A model generated the notes under the pieces. The model saw only the letters and a list, made by a program, of their open reading frames with translations. It did no database searches and had not been told where the DNA came from. 23,160 nt of DNA from the NCBI GenBank assembly GCA_038880255.1, contig JAVZSA010000017.1:1-23160 (forward strand), given 5' to 3'. Both the position numbers and the translations under genes were made by a program. The stretch is from ARK-15 sp038880255 (GTDB lineage: Archaea; Thermoplasmatota; Thermoplasmata; Thermoplasmatales; ARK-15). This document shows, one piece after another, positions 7,223 through 15,329 of the stretch (position 1 is the stretch's first letter; each line of letters begins with the position of its first letter).

Positions 7223-7852
7223 ATGGTTAATTATAGAGAATATACTTTAAAATGGAAAAGTGGCGAAATAACTACAACACAATATACACTTTATGCAATT
7301 CAAATTGCTGTTGTTATATTACTCTCTTGGCTTGGTGTTGTACAAACACCAACCGTAGGACCTGGTATTGGATTTCTGTATTGGGCTTATCCATTTTTTA
7401 TAGTATTTACTTGGTGGTGGGGTCTTTGGGGTGTAATTTCAGCATTTATTGGATGTTTTATTGGGGCTGGCCTTTTAACAGGTCTTCCACTTATACCCTC
7501 CCTAGCATTTAGTGTTGGGGATTTTGTTCCTGCACTTCTAGTTCTCTTACTATATAGAGGATACCTGAATAGGATAGGTATAGATCCTTTAGGTAGGGAT
7601 ATATTAAGTAATAAAAAGGCATTGTTTTGGTTTATATTTTGGGTAATGGGAATAACGAACATTTTTGGAGGTCTCTGGGGTGTTTGGGTACTTGTATGGC
7701 TTGGTTTTGTTCCGCCAAATGCATATTGGTTAGGTGCATCATTATGGATAATTGGTGATGCTATTGTACTTATTATTGCTCCATTCTTATCCAGAGCACT
7801 AACACCTATTGTAGAGAGATACGGTTTGGTAGCAAAGGGTCTTATTTCGTAA
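7223..7852 (+). CDS. ECF transporter substrate-binding (S) component-like membrane protein
   Basis: The 209-residue protein has five to six hydrophobic segments, many Trp/Gly residues, and a short charged N-terminus (KWKSGE) before the first helix. Its size and its place at the head of an operon with EcfT and a double EcfA identify it as the likely substrate-capturing subunit of an energy-coupling-factor importer. S components share almost no sequence across substrates, so the substrate cannot be read from the protein. Gly/Pro/Trp-rich turns (PTVGPGIGFLYWAYPFF and WWWGLWGVISAFIG) probably line the binding cavity. The phosphoribosyltransferase fused to the operon's ATPase points to a nucleobase-like compound, which is inference. 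EcfT begins 9 bases after its stop. No riboswitch precedes it. Confidence 0.72.
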   Translation: MVNYREYTLKWKSGEITTTQYTLYAIQIAVVILLSWLGVVQTPTVGPGIGFLYWAYPFFIVFTWWWGLWGVISAFIGCFIGAGLLTGLPLIPSLAFSVGDFVPALLVLLLYRGYLNRIGIDPLGRDILSNKKALFWFIFWVMGITNIFGGLWGVWVLVWLGFVPPNAYWLGASLWIIGDAIVLIIAPFLSRALTPIVERYGLVAKGLIS

Positions 7853-7861
7853 AGTGGGAAT

Positions 7862-8737
7862 ATGACGAAAAGAGAAAATAGGGAAGGAGAAAAAAGGTAT
7901 GTAAAGACCATACTATTTAATGCTAGAGCAAAATCCATTTTTGTAAACCTTCATCCATTCACAAAATTTTTCATATTTTTATTAATCTCAATAGCAGTAA
8001 TTTTTGCAATGACAAAACATTATCCTGATTTATTATTTTCATTTTTTGTTTTGTTAGTTGTAATTCTTTTTCTTGTAGAGTCTGGAACAATAAAATATCT
8101 TGTAAAAAGCTATTTGGTATTAATTTTAATTGCACTTTTAGTTTTACTTATATGGTGGCTAATATTTAATCAAGTTGGAACACATTTGATATTTTCCATA
8201 AAAATTTTAGATTATGATTTTAAAATCACAAAGGAATCTCTGTACATAGGGCTTGCAAAGGTATTTGGTTATGGATCCATGGCATTTCTTACACTCCTAA
8301 TACTAATGACCACTAGAGATGTGGATATTGTAAATGCATTTAATCAACTTGGAATTACATTTAAAAAATCCTTTTTCTTATCATTAATATTCAGGAGTCT
8401 AAACATTATGGCAGAGGATTTGGAATCAATAAGGCATGCCCAATTTGCTAGAGGTGGTAGATCAGGAAGAAAAAATCCATTCTCAAGAGCTAAGGAATTT
8501 GTTTCTTTATCTGTTCCCTTAACAGCATTAATGATAAAAAGGTCAGTTGAGATGGGCCAAGCCCTCGAAGCAAGAGGTTTTTCTAAATCAGGTAAATTGT
8601 CAGAACCAATTATAAAAATCTCTCCAGGCCCAATGGATTATTCATTAATCATAATTTCATTTTTACTTCTTTATGTCTCAATAACTATGAATTTAACACA
8701 AATTTTAGGTGGTGTACAATGGTTGAACCTGTTGTAG
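7862..8737 (+). CDS. ecfT: ECF transporter transmembrane coupling protein EcfT
   Basis: EcfT couples the ATPases to the S component. The 291-residue protein has hydrophobic helices at about 33-50, 55-73, 82-102, 132-150 and 256-275, and a cytoplasmic coupling region. Both family signatures are present: FARGGRSG with ARG at 196-198, and ALEARGF with ARG at 237-239. These short helices contact grooves on the two ATPases. The first 30 residues are a charged extension before the first membrane segment. The gene follows the S component by 9 bases and overlaps the ATPase gene by 19, so the three are very probably translated from one mRNA. Confidence 0.9.
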   Translation: MTKRENREGEKRYVKTILFNARAKSIFVNLHPFTKFFIFLLISIAVIFAMTKHYPDLLFSFFVLLVVILFLVESGTIKYLVKSYLVLILIALLVLLIWWLIFNQVGTHLIFSIKILDYDFKITKESLYIGLAKVFGYGSMAFLTLLILMTTRDVDIVNAFNQLGITFKKSFFLSLIFRSLNIMAEDLESIRHAQFARGGRSGRKNPFSRAKEFVSLSVPLTALMIKRSVEMGQALEARGFSKSGKLSEPIIKISPGPMDYSLIIISFLLLYVSITMNLTQILGGVQWLNLL

Positions 8738-10983
8738 ATATAAGAAATATTTATTGGAGATATCCTACAATTGGTGAAAAAGATAATATCTTTAAGATTG
8801 AAAATTTAAATTTAAAGATATACAGAAATGAATTTTTTGGCATTACTGGCCCAACCGGTTCAGGCAAATCAACAGTTTGTCAAATAATTGCTGGACTTAT
8901 ACCTCATCAAATAAAAATTCAGCATGAAACTATTGATAAGTATTTCAAAGGTGAGGTTTATGTTTTGGGCGAACTTATTTCAGGATTGAATAATAAGGAT
9001 GGTGTTTATGTTCTTACAGGTAAAAAATACACAGCTCCAGATGTGGGTTTAGTAATGCAGGACCCAGAAAGTCAATTTCTTACAATGAGTGCTCTATCAG
9101 AAATAACTTTAGGTTTACAAATGATGGGCCTAAAAAAGGATGAAATTTTAGAAAGAGTAAAGGAATCACTTTCAATTGTTGGTCTTGAGGATCTTTTTCC
9201 AATACTTGATAAGCTTCATCCTTCTGAACTATCCGGGGGCCAGAAACAGAGATTGGTGATTGCAGGGTTTATTGCAATGAAACCCAAAATCCTGATACTA
9301 GATGAGCCAACTTCTGATTTGGATTCTGCAGGCAAATTGGAAATAATAGAGGCAATTTCAAATCTTAAAAAATTAAATGATATAACTGTAATCCTTGTTG
9401 AGCATGATACGGAAATACTTAAAAAGTTTGCAGATAGAGTAGCAGTAATGTACGATGGTAAAATAATTGCTGTTGACAAACCAGAAATTATTTTTTCTTC
9501 AAAGGATCTTAAGGAATATATTGAAATATCAGAACTTGAAGCAATCATAGAAAATGATGAGGATTTTTTAAAAAAGATTGATGCAGACATTGCAAGGAGT
9601 TATAGGCCAAAAAGAAGTGAAAGAGAGTTTAGGGAACCTATTATTGAGGTAAAAGATCTTTATTACCAATATCCAGATGGTACAAAGGCATTAAATGGCA
9701 TAAATTTAGAGATAAGGAATGGAGAATTTGTGGCATTAATAGGGCAGAATGGATCGGGTAAAAGTACATTTTCAAAGGTAATATCTGGCTATCTTAAAGG
9801 TTGGGAAGGTACAGTCAAAATCCTTAATGAAGATATTTCTAAGAAAAAGGTAAGGAACAAAATACCAACAGTTGTAGGTTATGTTTTTCAAAACCCGGAC
9901 CATCAAATTTTTAATAGAAGAGTAGACGATGAAATTGCCTATGGATTGAAAAATATAGGCCTAGATGAAAGTGAAATTAAAAGGAGGGTAAAAGAAACAT
10001 TGGATAGGGTAGGTCTACTAAAAAAGATAGATGAGGATCCTTTGTTTCTTAGTAGGGGCGAGAAAAGAAGACTGGCTCTTGCAAGTGTAATCGCCATGAA
10101 ACCAAAAATACTCATTATAGATGAGCCTACAACAGGCCAGGATTATAGAATGTCCAGGGAAATAATGGACATACTTACGGAAATGAATAAGGAAGGTACA
10201 ACAATAATAGTGATCACCCATGATATGAGACTTGTAGCTGAATATTGCAGAAGAGTATTGGTAATGAAGAGGGGCAGGATAATTTTTGATGGAAAGCCGG
10301 AAAATCTTTTTGAGAATGAGGATTTATTAAATGAATCATCATTAATTTCTCCAAGAGAGGTAAAACTTTCAAAAAGATTGATGGAAAAGGGAATAATGCA
10401 AGAACTATTGCTTAGTGCTAGGGAATGGCTTGAGTTTTTAAAGTTTGAGTCAGAGAAAAAGAGGTATGTTTTTTTAAGTTTTCAAGCTATGAAAATGCAC
10501 ACAAAAAATTTGGCTAAAGAAATACTTTCAAATTTGGGTAAGCCAGATTTGATTGTATATATAGAAAGGGGAGGAATGATCATAGGTAGGCTCATGAGTG
10601 ATTATCTTGGTGTTAAGGATCTAATTGGTATTAGAGCCTCCTATTATACAGAGGTAGGAACACCAAGTACTCATGTTATTTTAGGGGATATTTCAATAGA
10701 TATTGAAATTAAAAATTACATACTTCTTGTGGATGATATTGCTGATACTGGGAAAACCATATTAGCTGTTATGGAAAAATTAAAAAAATACTCTGAAAAA
10801 ATTAAGGTTTGCACAATTGCATACAAGAAACATTCAATAGTGAAACCAGATTTTTATTCTTATATTGTTGATAACGATACTTGGGTAATATTTGAATATG
10901 AAGAAAGGGAGACAATAGATAATTTTACCATAAGGAATAATGTGGATGGACTTAAATTCATTGAAGAAGCCTTTGGAAAGTGA
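8719..10983 (+). CDS. Fused double ECF ATPase (EcfA-EcfA') with C-terminal phosphoribosyltransferase domain
   Basis: Three domains lie in one 754-residue chain. ATPase 1 (about 5-285) has Walker A GPTGSGKST (44-52), Q-loop VMQDPESQF (112-120), LSGGQ (171-175), Walker B ILILDEP (191-197) and His229. ATPase 2 (about 305-540) has Walker A GQNGSGKST (342-350), Q391, a variant signature LSRGE (444-448), Walker B ILIIDEP (464-470) and His501. A type I phosphoribosyltransferase (about 560-754) of the COG2236/xanthine-hypoxanthine kind shows IERGGMIIGRLMSDYLGV, the PRPP-binding loop LLVDDIADTGKT (669-680) and VIFEYEERE near 723-731. Both ATPases keep their catalytic residues, and the PRPP loop keeps its acidic pair and Thr, so all three look active. 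Double-ATPase ECF proteins (YkoD-like) are known. The added phosphoribosyltransferase suggests uptake of a nucleobase tied to its conversion to a nucleotide; a regulatory or sensor role is the alternative. Confidence 0.9.
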   Translation: MVEPVVDIRNIYWRYPTIGEKDNIFKIENLNLKIYRNEFFGITGPTGSGKSTVCQIIAGLIPHQIKIQHETIDKYFKGEVYVLGELISGLNNKDGVYVLTGKKYTAPDVGLVMQDPESQFLTMSALSEITLGLQMMGLKKDEILERVKESLSIVGLEDLFPILDKLHPSELSGGQKQRLVIAGFIAMKPKILILDEPTSDLDSAGKLEIIEAISNLKKLNDITVILVEHDTEILKKFADRVAVMYDGKIIAVDKPEIIFSSKDLKEYIEISELEAIIENDEDFLKKIDADIARSYRPKRSEREFREPIIEVKDLYYQYPDGTKALNGINLEIRNGEFVALIGQNGSGKSTFSKVISGYLKGWEGTVKILNEDISKKKVRNKIPTVVGYVFQNPDHQIFNRRVDDEIAYGLKNIGLDESEIKRRVKETLDRVGLLKKIDEDPLFLSRGEKRRLALASVIAMKPKILIIDEPTTGQDYRMSREIMDILTEMNKEGTTIIVITHDMRLVAEYCRRVLVMKRGRIIFDGKPENLFENEDLLNESSLISPREVKLSKRLMEKGIMQELLLSAREWLEFLKFESEKKRYVFLSFQAMKMHTKNLAKEILSNLGKPDLIVYIERGGMIIGRLMSDYLGVKDLIGIRASYYTEVGTPSTHVILGDISIDIEIKNYILLVDDIADTGKTILAVMEKLKKYSEKIKVCTIAYKKHSIVKPDFYSYIVDNDTWVIFEYEERETIDNFTIRNNVDGLKFIEEAFGK

Positions 10984-10993
10984 AAATATAAAT
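10984..10993 (+). promoter_or_regulatory. TATA-like box before the RPA operon
   Basis: AAATATAAAT begins right after the ECF ATPase stop and lies 22-31 bases before the first ATG at 11015. It suggests that the RPA group starts its own transcript although it runs in the same direction as the ECF operon. Confidence 0.4.
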
Positions 10994-11014
10994 ATGATCA
11001 ATTAATTAATTTCT

Positions 11015-11626
11015 ATGATATCTATGATGAACATAAAAGATGAAATAAAAAAATGGCTTACATCAGGTTCTGACAGTAAGGAAGATGTTCTTGACATGGT
11101 TTGGTCATTGAAGGAAAATAATAACTTGATAATAGCAGAACACCCCAAAATACCATTTGTTCTCTATATTTTTATTGATGAAAAATTTGTTAGACTTATG
11201 GCGAATACAGAGGTGGACACAGCTCTACTTGATCCAACTGAAAGACTTGATATATACAGAAAACTCCTAATTCTTAATGATAGAGTTAATTTGGTAAAAT
11301 ATGTTATAAGTGGAACTGATGAGGAAATAGTTCTTAAAGCTGATCTTGACCAAGGTACATTTAGTAAGGATGAATTCAAGGAAGCAATAGAAGGTATTAT
11401 CACATCACTTTATCTTATGATAAAGGAATTAAATCTTGAAGAAGAATTTAATAAAATGGTAAATGATAGAATAGTTTCAATGATTCAGGAAAAAATAAAG
11501 GAGGGAGCAACAGAATCTGACCTATTACTCTTTTTAACAAAAAAGGTGGGCTTGGACAAAGATTCTGCAAGAAAAATATTGGATGAAATAGTTAAAAAAG
11601 AGGATTATTCTGAGGAATATCAGTGA
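11015..11626 (+). CDS. Unknown small acidic protein at the head of the RPA operon
   Basis: I do not recognise this 203-residue protein with confidence. It is soluble and charged, with no Cys, no membrane segment and no catalytic motif. The N-terminal 135 residues alternate predicted beta strands and helices (IKKWLTSGS, then FVLYIFIDEKFVRLMAN, then a LDPTERLDIYRKLLILN helix). This vaguely resembles DUF2299/type III secretion chaperone-like folds, a weak resemblance only. The C-terminal 60 residues look like a small helical bundle ending in KKEDYSEEYQ. Three in-frame ATGs (11015, 11024, 11027) compete as starts; 11015 fits a leaderless transcript from the TATA-like box at 10984. The rpa gene starts 6 bases after its stop, so they are co-transcribed and probably act together. 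Confidence 0.7.
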   Translation: MISMMNIKDEIKKWLTSGSDSKEDVLDMVWSLKENNNLIIAEHPKIPFVLYIFIDEKFVRLMANTEVDTALLDPTERLDIYRKLLILNDRVNLVKYVISGTDEEIVLKADLDQGTFSKDEFKEAIEGIITSLYLMIKELNLEEEFNKMVNDRIVSMIQEKIKEGATESDLLLFLTKKVGLDKDSARKILDEIVKKEDYSEEYQ

Positions 11627-11627
11627 T
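11622..11627 (+). promoter_or_regulatory. Ribosome binding site AGTGAT for rpa, containing the upstream stop codon
   Basis: AGTGAT ends 5 bases before the rpa ATG at 11633 and contains the TGA stop of the preceding gene. This arrangement favours coupled translation of the two genes. Confidence 0.45.
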
Positions 11628-11632
11628 GCATT

Positions 11633-12859
11633 ATGGATGATAAGGAGATTGAAAATTTTGTTGATGAGCTTTTTAGGGAAATTGATGGAAAGATAAGTAA
11701 GGATGAACTTAGAAAATTGTTTAAACTATGGTTATCATACAACTATCCGCCAGAAACTGTTAAACAAAAAATACTTCAAAAATACAAACCTGGAAGAATG
11801 ATGAAAATTGGGGAATTAAAGGATGAAATTAGGAACATCAATATTATTGGAAAGGTAATTTCCATTAAAATATCGGAAAAGGGCGGGAGAAAGATTTATT
11901 CTGGAATAATAGGTGATGAAACTGGTACTATACCTTTCACCACATCTAGAGAGTTAAATATATCAAAGGGTGATGTTATAAAGATTACAAATGCATATAC
12001 CGGATACTTTAACAATGTTCTAAGGCTCTATTTACAACAAAATTCAGACGTTGAAAAAATGGAAAATTATGATATTGGTCAGATACAAATAATGCCATCA
12101 AAATATACTCTTGATAAAATAAATAAGAATTCAAAAAATGTGGAGGTGAATGTGAAAATACTTCAGGCAACAAAAAAGGAAAATAATGGTAGAATAAGAA
12201 TTTCTGGGGTACTTGCTGATGAGACAGGTGTAATGCCTTTCACAGCATGGAATAAGGAAATTGAAGAAGGAAAATCCTACAATATTAAAGGAGCATACGC
12301 AAGAGAGTTTAGGGATAAATTGTACCTTACAATAGGTGAAAATACTGAAGTAAAGGAAATTGAAGGAATAAATCTTGAGGAAAAAGTAATAACAATTTCA
12401 AGCGCAATTCAAAAAGGGCTAAGTGTTGGATGGTTTGATGGTATATTTCTTGATGTAAGTGAAGATACTGGTCTAATTGCAAGATGTCCTATTTGTGGAA
12501 AAATATTGAAAGGCAGTGAATGCCCTGACCACGGAAAGGTAACTCCTAAACAAGATATATTGGGGAAGGCTACTTTTGATGATGGTACTCTTTCTGGAAA
12601 AGTAATTTTTTCAAGATCGAATATGGAATTATTGTTGGGAAAAAGTTTTGATGAAATTGTAAAAATGGTAATCTCTTCCCCTGGAATACCTGTTTTAAAG
12701 GAAAATCTTGAGGATAAAATATTACTTAAACCATTCAGGATAATGGCGAAGATTAGTATGAAGGAACAAAATTTCATAAATATTACACCAATTAAAATGA
12801 GGATGTTGGGTAGAGATGATTTAAAAACTCTAAAAGAAAAATTGTTGGAGATGATATGA
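11633..12859 (+). CDS. rpa: Replication protein A-like single-stranded DNA-binding protein with zinc finger
   Basis: This archaeal RPA large-type subunit of 408 residues binds and protects single-stranded DNA in replication and repair. An N-terminal helical region (1-55) precedes OB folds at about 57-140 and 165-240. These are recognisable from the paired GDETGTIPFT (94-103) and ADETGVMPFTAW (195-206), with IGKVISI and LRLYLQQN in the first and the parallel stretch KLYLTIGEN in the second. A third OB region (about 255-375) contains a zinc finger with C285, C288, C297 and H300 (CPICGK followed by SECPDHGK). The arrangement matches euryarchaeal RPA1-type proteins. Its stop overlaps the start of the RPAP gene within ATGA, a conserved pairing in Euryarchaeota. 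Confidence 0.92.
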   Translation: MDDKEIENFVDELFREIDGKISKDELRKLFKLWLSYNYPPETVKQKILQKYKPGRMMKIGELKDEIRNINIIGKVISIKISEKGGRKIYSGIIGDETGTIPFTTSRELNISKGDVIKITNAYTGYFNNVLRLYLQQNSDVEKMENYDIGQIQIMPSKYTLDKINKNSKNVEVNVKILQATKKENNGRIRISGVLADETGVMPFTAWNKEIEEGKSYNIKGAYAREFRDKLYLTIGENTEVKEIEGINLEEKVITISSAIQKGLSVGWFDGIFLDVSEDTGLIARCPICGKILKGSECPDHGKVTPKQDILGKATFDDGTLSGKVIFSRSNMELLLGKSFDEIVKMVISSPGIPVLKENLEDKILLKPFRIMAKISMKEQNFINITPIKMRMLGRDDLKTLKEKLLEMI

Positions 12860-13650
12860 TGGCAAGGGAACCCGCTCTTAGAATTTTTGCATTTGAATTC
12901 AACGATAGTATGTTTCTACCAAAATCTGGTCAAGAGAGGGAAACGAACTATATTATTACAAGAATGGGAGCTAAGGTAAACAGAGTTTTTATTTCTGGAA
13001 TACTTGAAAATAAGAATATTCTAAATGAAAATACATTCATTACTGGTATTGTTAATGATAGAACAGGTAATTTTCACATTTCAATTGATAAAAATTATTC
13101 ACCCTATAGGGTTTGGACATTTTTTTTAAATAAAGAACCACCTGTTAGGTTAGCCCTCGTAGGTAAGGTAAGATCATATGGGGAATCAAAAAATTTGGAT
13201 CTTAGGGTGGAGTCAGTAATAGAATGCGATTCATTTATTGAGGAATATTGGCAAATATGGGCCTCATTAAATCTCATAAGGAGAATTAATCTAATGAGGG
13301 ATATAAAAAATGAATCGGAAGAAAATTTGAAAAAAATGGGATATATGGAAGATGAAATTGAAAATGCGAAAATTGCATTCGAAAATTTCAAGGAAATAAG
13401 GATAGAAAAATATGTTGAAACATTAAGAAATATTTTTGGAATTGAGTCAGGTGCAAGAGATCCTGAGGAAATAATTCTTGAACTTGTTGGTAAACTTGAT
13501 TTTGACGGAAAGGGTGCAAAATACGAAGATATTGTTGAAAATGCAAAAAATGAAAATCTTGATAGGGCCCAGATAGATGAAATAATAAATTCCCTTCTTG
13601 AAAAGGGATTAATCTATGAACCATCTGTGAATTTTTTTAAAAAGTTATAA
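12856..13650 (+). CDS. RPA-associated protein (RPAP, COG3390-like)
   Basis: This is the partner encoded directly after RPA in many euryarchaea. In Haloferax, RPAP proteins interact specifically with the RPA of their own operon. The 264-residue protein has an N-terminal OB-fold part: it opens with REPALRIFAFEFNDS, then TNYIITRMGAKVNRVFISGIL and ITGIVNDRTGNFHISID, matching the family pattern of a conserved GAK.NR.f..G core. A helical linker and a winged-helix-like C-terminus (about 195-262, ending EIINSLLEKGLIYEPS) follow. Two in-frame ATGs (12856 and 12859) lie after a GGAG at 12847-12850; either is workable. The 3' end overlaps the convergent phosphoesterase gene by 14 bases. Confidence 0.88.
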   Translation: MMAREPALRIFAFEFNDSMFLPKSGQERETNYIITRMGAKVNRVFISGILENKNILNENTFITGIVNDRTGNFHISIDKNYSPYRVWTFFLNKEPPVRLALVGKVRSYGESKNLDLRVESVIECDSFIEEYWQIWASLNLIRRINLMRDIKNESEENLKKMGYMEDEIENAKIAFENFKEIRIEKYVETLRNIFGIESGARDPEEIILELVGKLDFDGKGAKYEDIVENAKNENLDRAQIDEIINSLLEKGLIYEPSVNFFKKL

Positions 13651-14344
13651 GATTTCTTAAATTACCTATATCAAGAAGACCTATTTTATCATCAATACCT
13701 AAAGCATTAAATGAGTATGGATCTTCCTTTTTAAGTATTGGTGATAATATATCACCCGCTAGTATGTCAGATCCTGAAGAATAAATGCTTGGTGATGGTA
13801 AAACAAGTATTTTTTCATTGTATAGAAATGAGGGTATTGTAATTATTCCACCTGTTGGATCCCTAATTTTTATTGAAGGATGTTCATGGCCCATTATTAA
13901 AAAACCATCATATTCAATTTCCTTATCACCATGATTAAATGTGTATTTCCCCTCCCTATAGCTCCTATGCAATGGAATGTTGTATTTTTTCAATATGTTT
14001 TTGAGAAAATTATCATGGTTACCTCTTACAACTATCAAATCCGCCCTTTCCTTTATGAACTCTATTATTTCAATAATTTCATCCCATTCCTGCTTTACAT
14101 TACCTGAGAATTCATGCTTAAAATCACCGTCAACAAGGATTCTTGAGGGTCTTATATTATCAATTATATTTTCAAGAACATTTATTATCCTTTTCTTCTG
14201 AAATTTTGGAAGAAAAAGTCCCTTTTGTGCCATTACCTCTTCATAACCTATATGAAGATCACTTAGCACAGCCATATCTAAATCTCTTATATATGCACAA
14301 TAATATTTTGTAAGAACTATACCATCTATATCCTTTTTTTCCAC
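13637..14344 (-). CDS. Calcineurin-like metallophosphoesterase, PdeM/COG1407 (ICC-like) type
   Basis: This Mn-dependent phosphodiesterase/nuclease family has all five metal-binding blocks: LSDLHIGYE near 28-36, VDGDFKHEF near 71-79, VVRGNHDNF near 99-107, TFNHGDKE (129-136) and IMGHEHPS (146-153). The GDFKHEF form separates COG1407 from other calcineurin-like enzymes. Bacterial members (PdeM/MPE) are DNases found beside Lhr-type helicases. Haloferax encodes a phosphoesterase in its rpa1-rpap1 operon. Here the gene lies next to RPAP but on the opposite strand. The start codon is GTG at 14344; the next in-frame ATG would remove the first metal-binding motif region, so GTG is preferred. Catalysis on DNA is inferred from relatives. 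Confidence 0.9.
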   Translation of the reverse strand: MEKKDIDGIVLTKYYCAYIRDLDMAVLSDLHIGYEEVMAQKGLFLPKFQKKRIINVLENIIDNIRPSRILVDGDFKHEFSGNVKQEWDEIIEIIEFIKERADLIVVRGNHDNFLKNILKKYNIPLHRSYREGKYTFNHGDKEIEYDGFLIMGHEHPSIKIRDPTGGIITIPSFLYNEKILVLPSPSIYSSGSDILAGDILSPILKKEDPYSFNALGIDDKIGLLDIGNLRNLITF

Positions 14345-14387
14345 AGTAATAAAAACATTTTTTACTATTAAAACTTAACATAAAAAT
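14345..14387. promoter_or_regulatory. Compact divergent promoter, phosphoesterase / thiL
   Basis: Only 43 bases separate the divergent start codons. An A/T-rich core around 14360-14372 can serve as a TATA-like box for both directions (CTATTAAAAC on the plus strand, GTTTTAATAG on the minus). The two genes may therefore compete for, or share, one promoter. Confidence 0.35.
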
Positions 14388-15329
14388 ATGAAATTGGGTG
14401 GTTTGGGCGAAAGAAAAATTATTGAAAAACTGATGAATCTATTTGGAACAATAGTTGAAGATGATTCGTTTTATTTTGAGTTTGGGGATTCATTCATCCT
14501 TGTTACAACTGATATAATAACAAAAAAAACACATATTCCTGATAATGTATCTCCAGAAGACGCAGGATATTTTTTCGCAGCCCTTAATTTAAGTGATATT
14601 GCAGCAATGGGTGGTGTACCATTATATTTTATGGCAGCTTACTCAATTTCAAGAAATTTCGATCTGGATTATTTTCTTAGATTTAATATGGGTATTAAAA
14701 AATGCCTTGAAAATTACTCTGTAAAGATGGTGGGGGGTGATACAAAGGAGGGCCCAAATTTTACAGCTTCTGGAATTGTCATTGGAAAAACTGAAAAAAA
14801 TTTAATTATGGAAAGAAAAAATTTTAAACCAGGTCAGGTGGTAGGTATAACAAATAACCTTGGAAAAAATGGGGCTGGATATTATCTATGGAAAAATGGA
14901 AATAATAATGGTGCTAAAATTATGCTTGATATTGAGCCTAGAATAATTGAGGGAAGGGAACTTGTAAAATTGGGTGTAAGGGCTGCCATGGATCTTTCTG
15001 ATGGTGTTTTTTCATCAATTTCACAGATAAAGAAACAAACAGGAACAGGATTTAAAATATTTTTAGATCAAATACCAATACATCCTCTTGCAAAAGATGT
15101 TTCCAAAAATTACAATATACCAATTGAAGAAATTTCCCTTAACTTTGGTGGCGAATATGAATTAATTTTTTCTGTTCCACCAGAGTTATGGACAACTGTG
15201 GAAAATGGAATGAAAAGTAGGGGTTTTTCCATTTCTAAAATTGGTGAAACCTGGGAAGGTGAAAATTTATTAATAAGTAATGGTAAAGAGATAATGATTT
15301 ATGAGAAAGGATATGAACACTTTAAATGA
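14388..15329 (+). CDS. thiL: Thiamine-monophosphate kinase ThiL
   Basis: ThiL phosphorylates thiamine monophosphate with ATP to make thiamine diphosphate, the last step of the pathway in archaea. Family landmarks in order: GGLGERKIIEKL (4-15), an acidic metal site with D25 and D26 (EDD where most have GDD), LVTTDIITKKTHI (38-50), ALNLSDIAAMGG (65-76), VGGDT (116-120), AAMDLSDGVFSS (200-211) and NFGGEYELIFSVP near 265. The length of 313 residues is usual. It is followed by AmrS with an overlap of up to 29 bases, so the two are co-transcribed, although no shared pathway is known to me. It is the only thiamine gene in the window, and no thiamine riboswitch is seen. Confidence 0.92.
   Translation: MKLGGLGERKIIEKLMNLFGTIVEDDSFYFEFGDSFILVTTDIITKKTHIPDNVSPEDAGYFFAALNLSDIAAMGGVPLYFMAAYSISRNFDLDYFLRFNMGIKKCLENYSVKMVGGDTKEGPNFTASGIVIGKTEKNLIMERKNFKPGQVVGITNNLGKNGAGYYLWKNGNNNGAKIMLDIEPRIIEGRELVKLGVRAAMDLSDGVFSSISQIKKQTGTGFKIFLDQIPIHPLAKDVSKNYNIPIEEISLNFGGEYELIFSVPPELWTTVENGMKSRGFSISKIGETWEGENLLISNGKEIMIYEKGYEHFK

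Noticed and set aside
7387..7938. Minus-strand 183-codon frame across the S component gene
   Set aside because: It is antisense to a clear membrane protein; its Pro/Thr/Ser-rich content is the expected complement of Gly/Trp/Phe codons.
9216..9590. Minus-strand 124-codon frame inside the ECF ATPase
   Set aside because: It lies wholly antisense to conserved ABC motifs, is Ser/Ile-rich, and has no recognisable domain.
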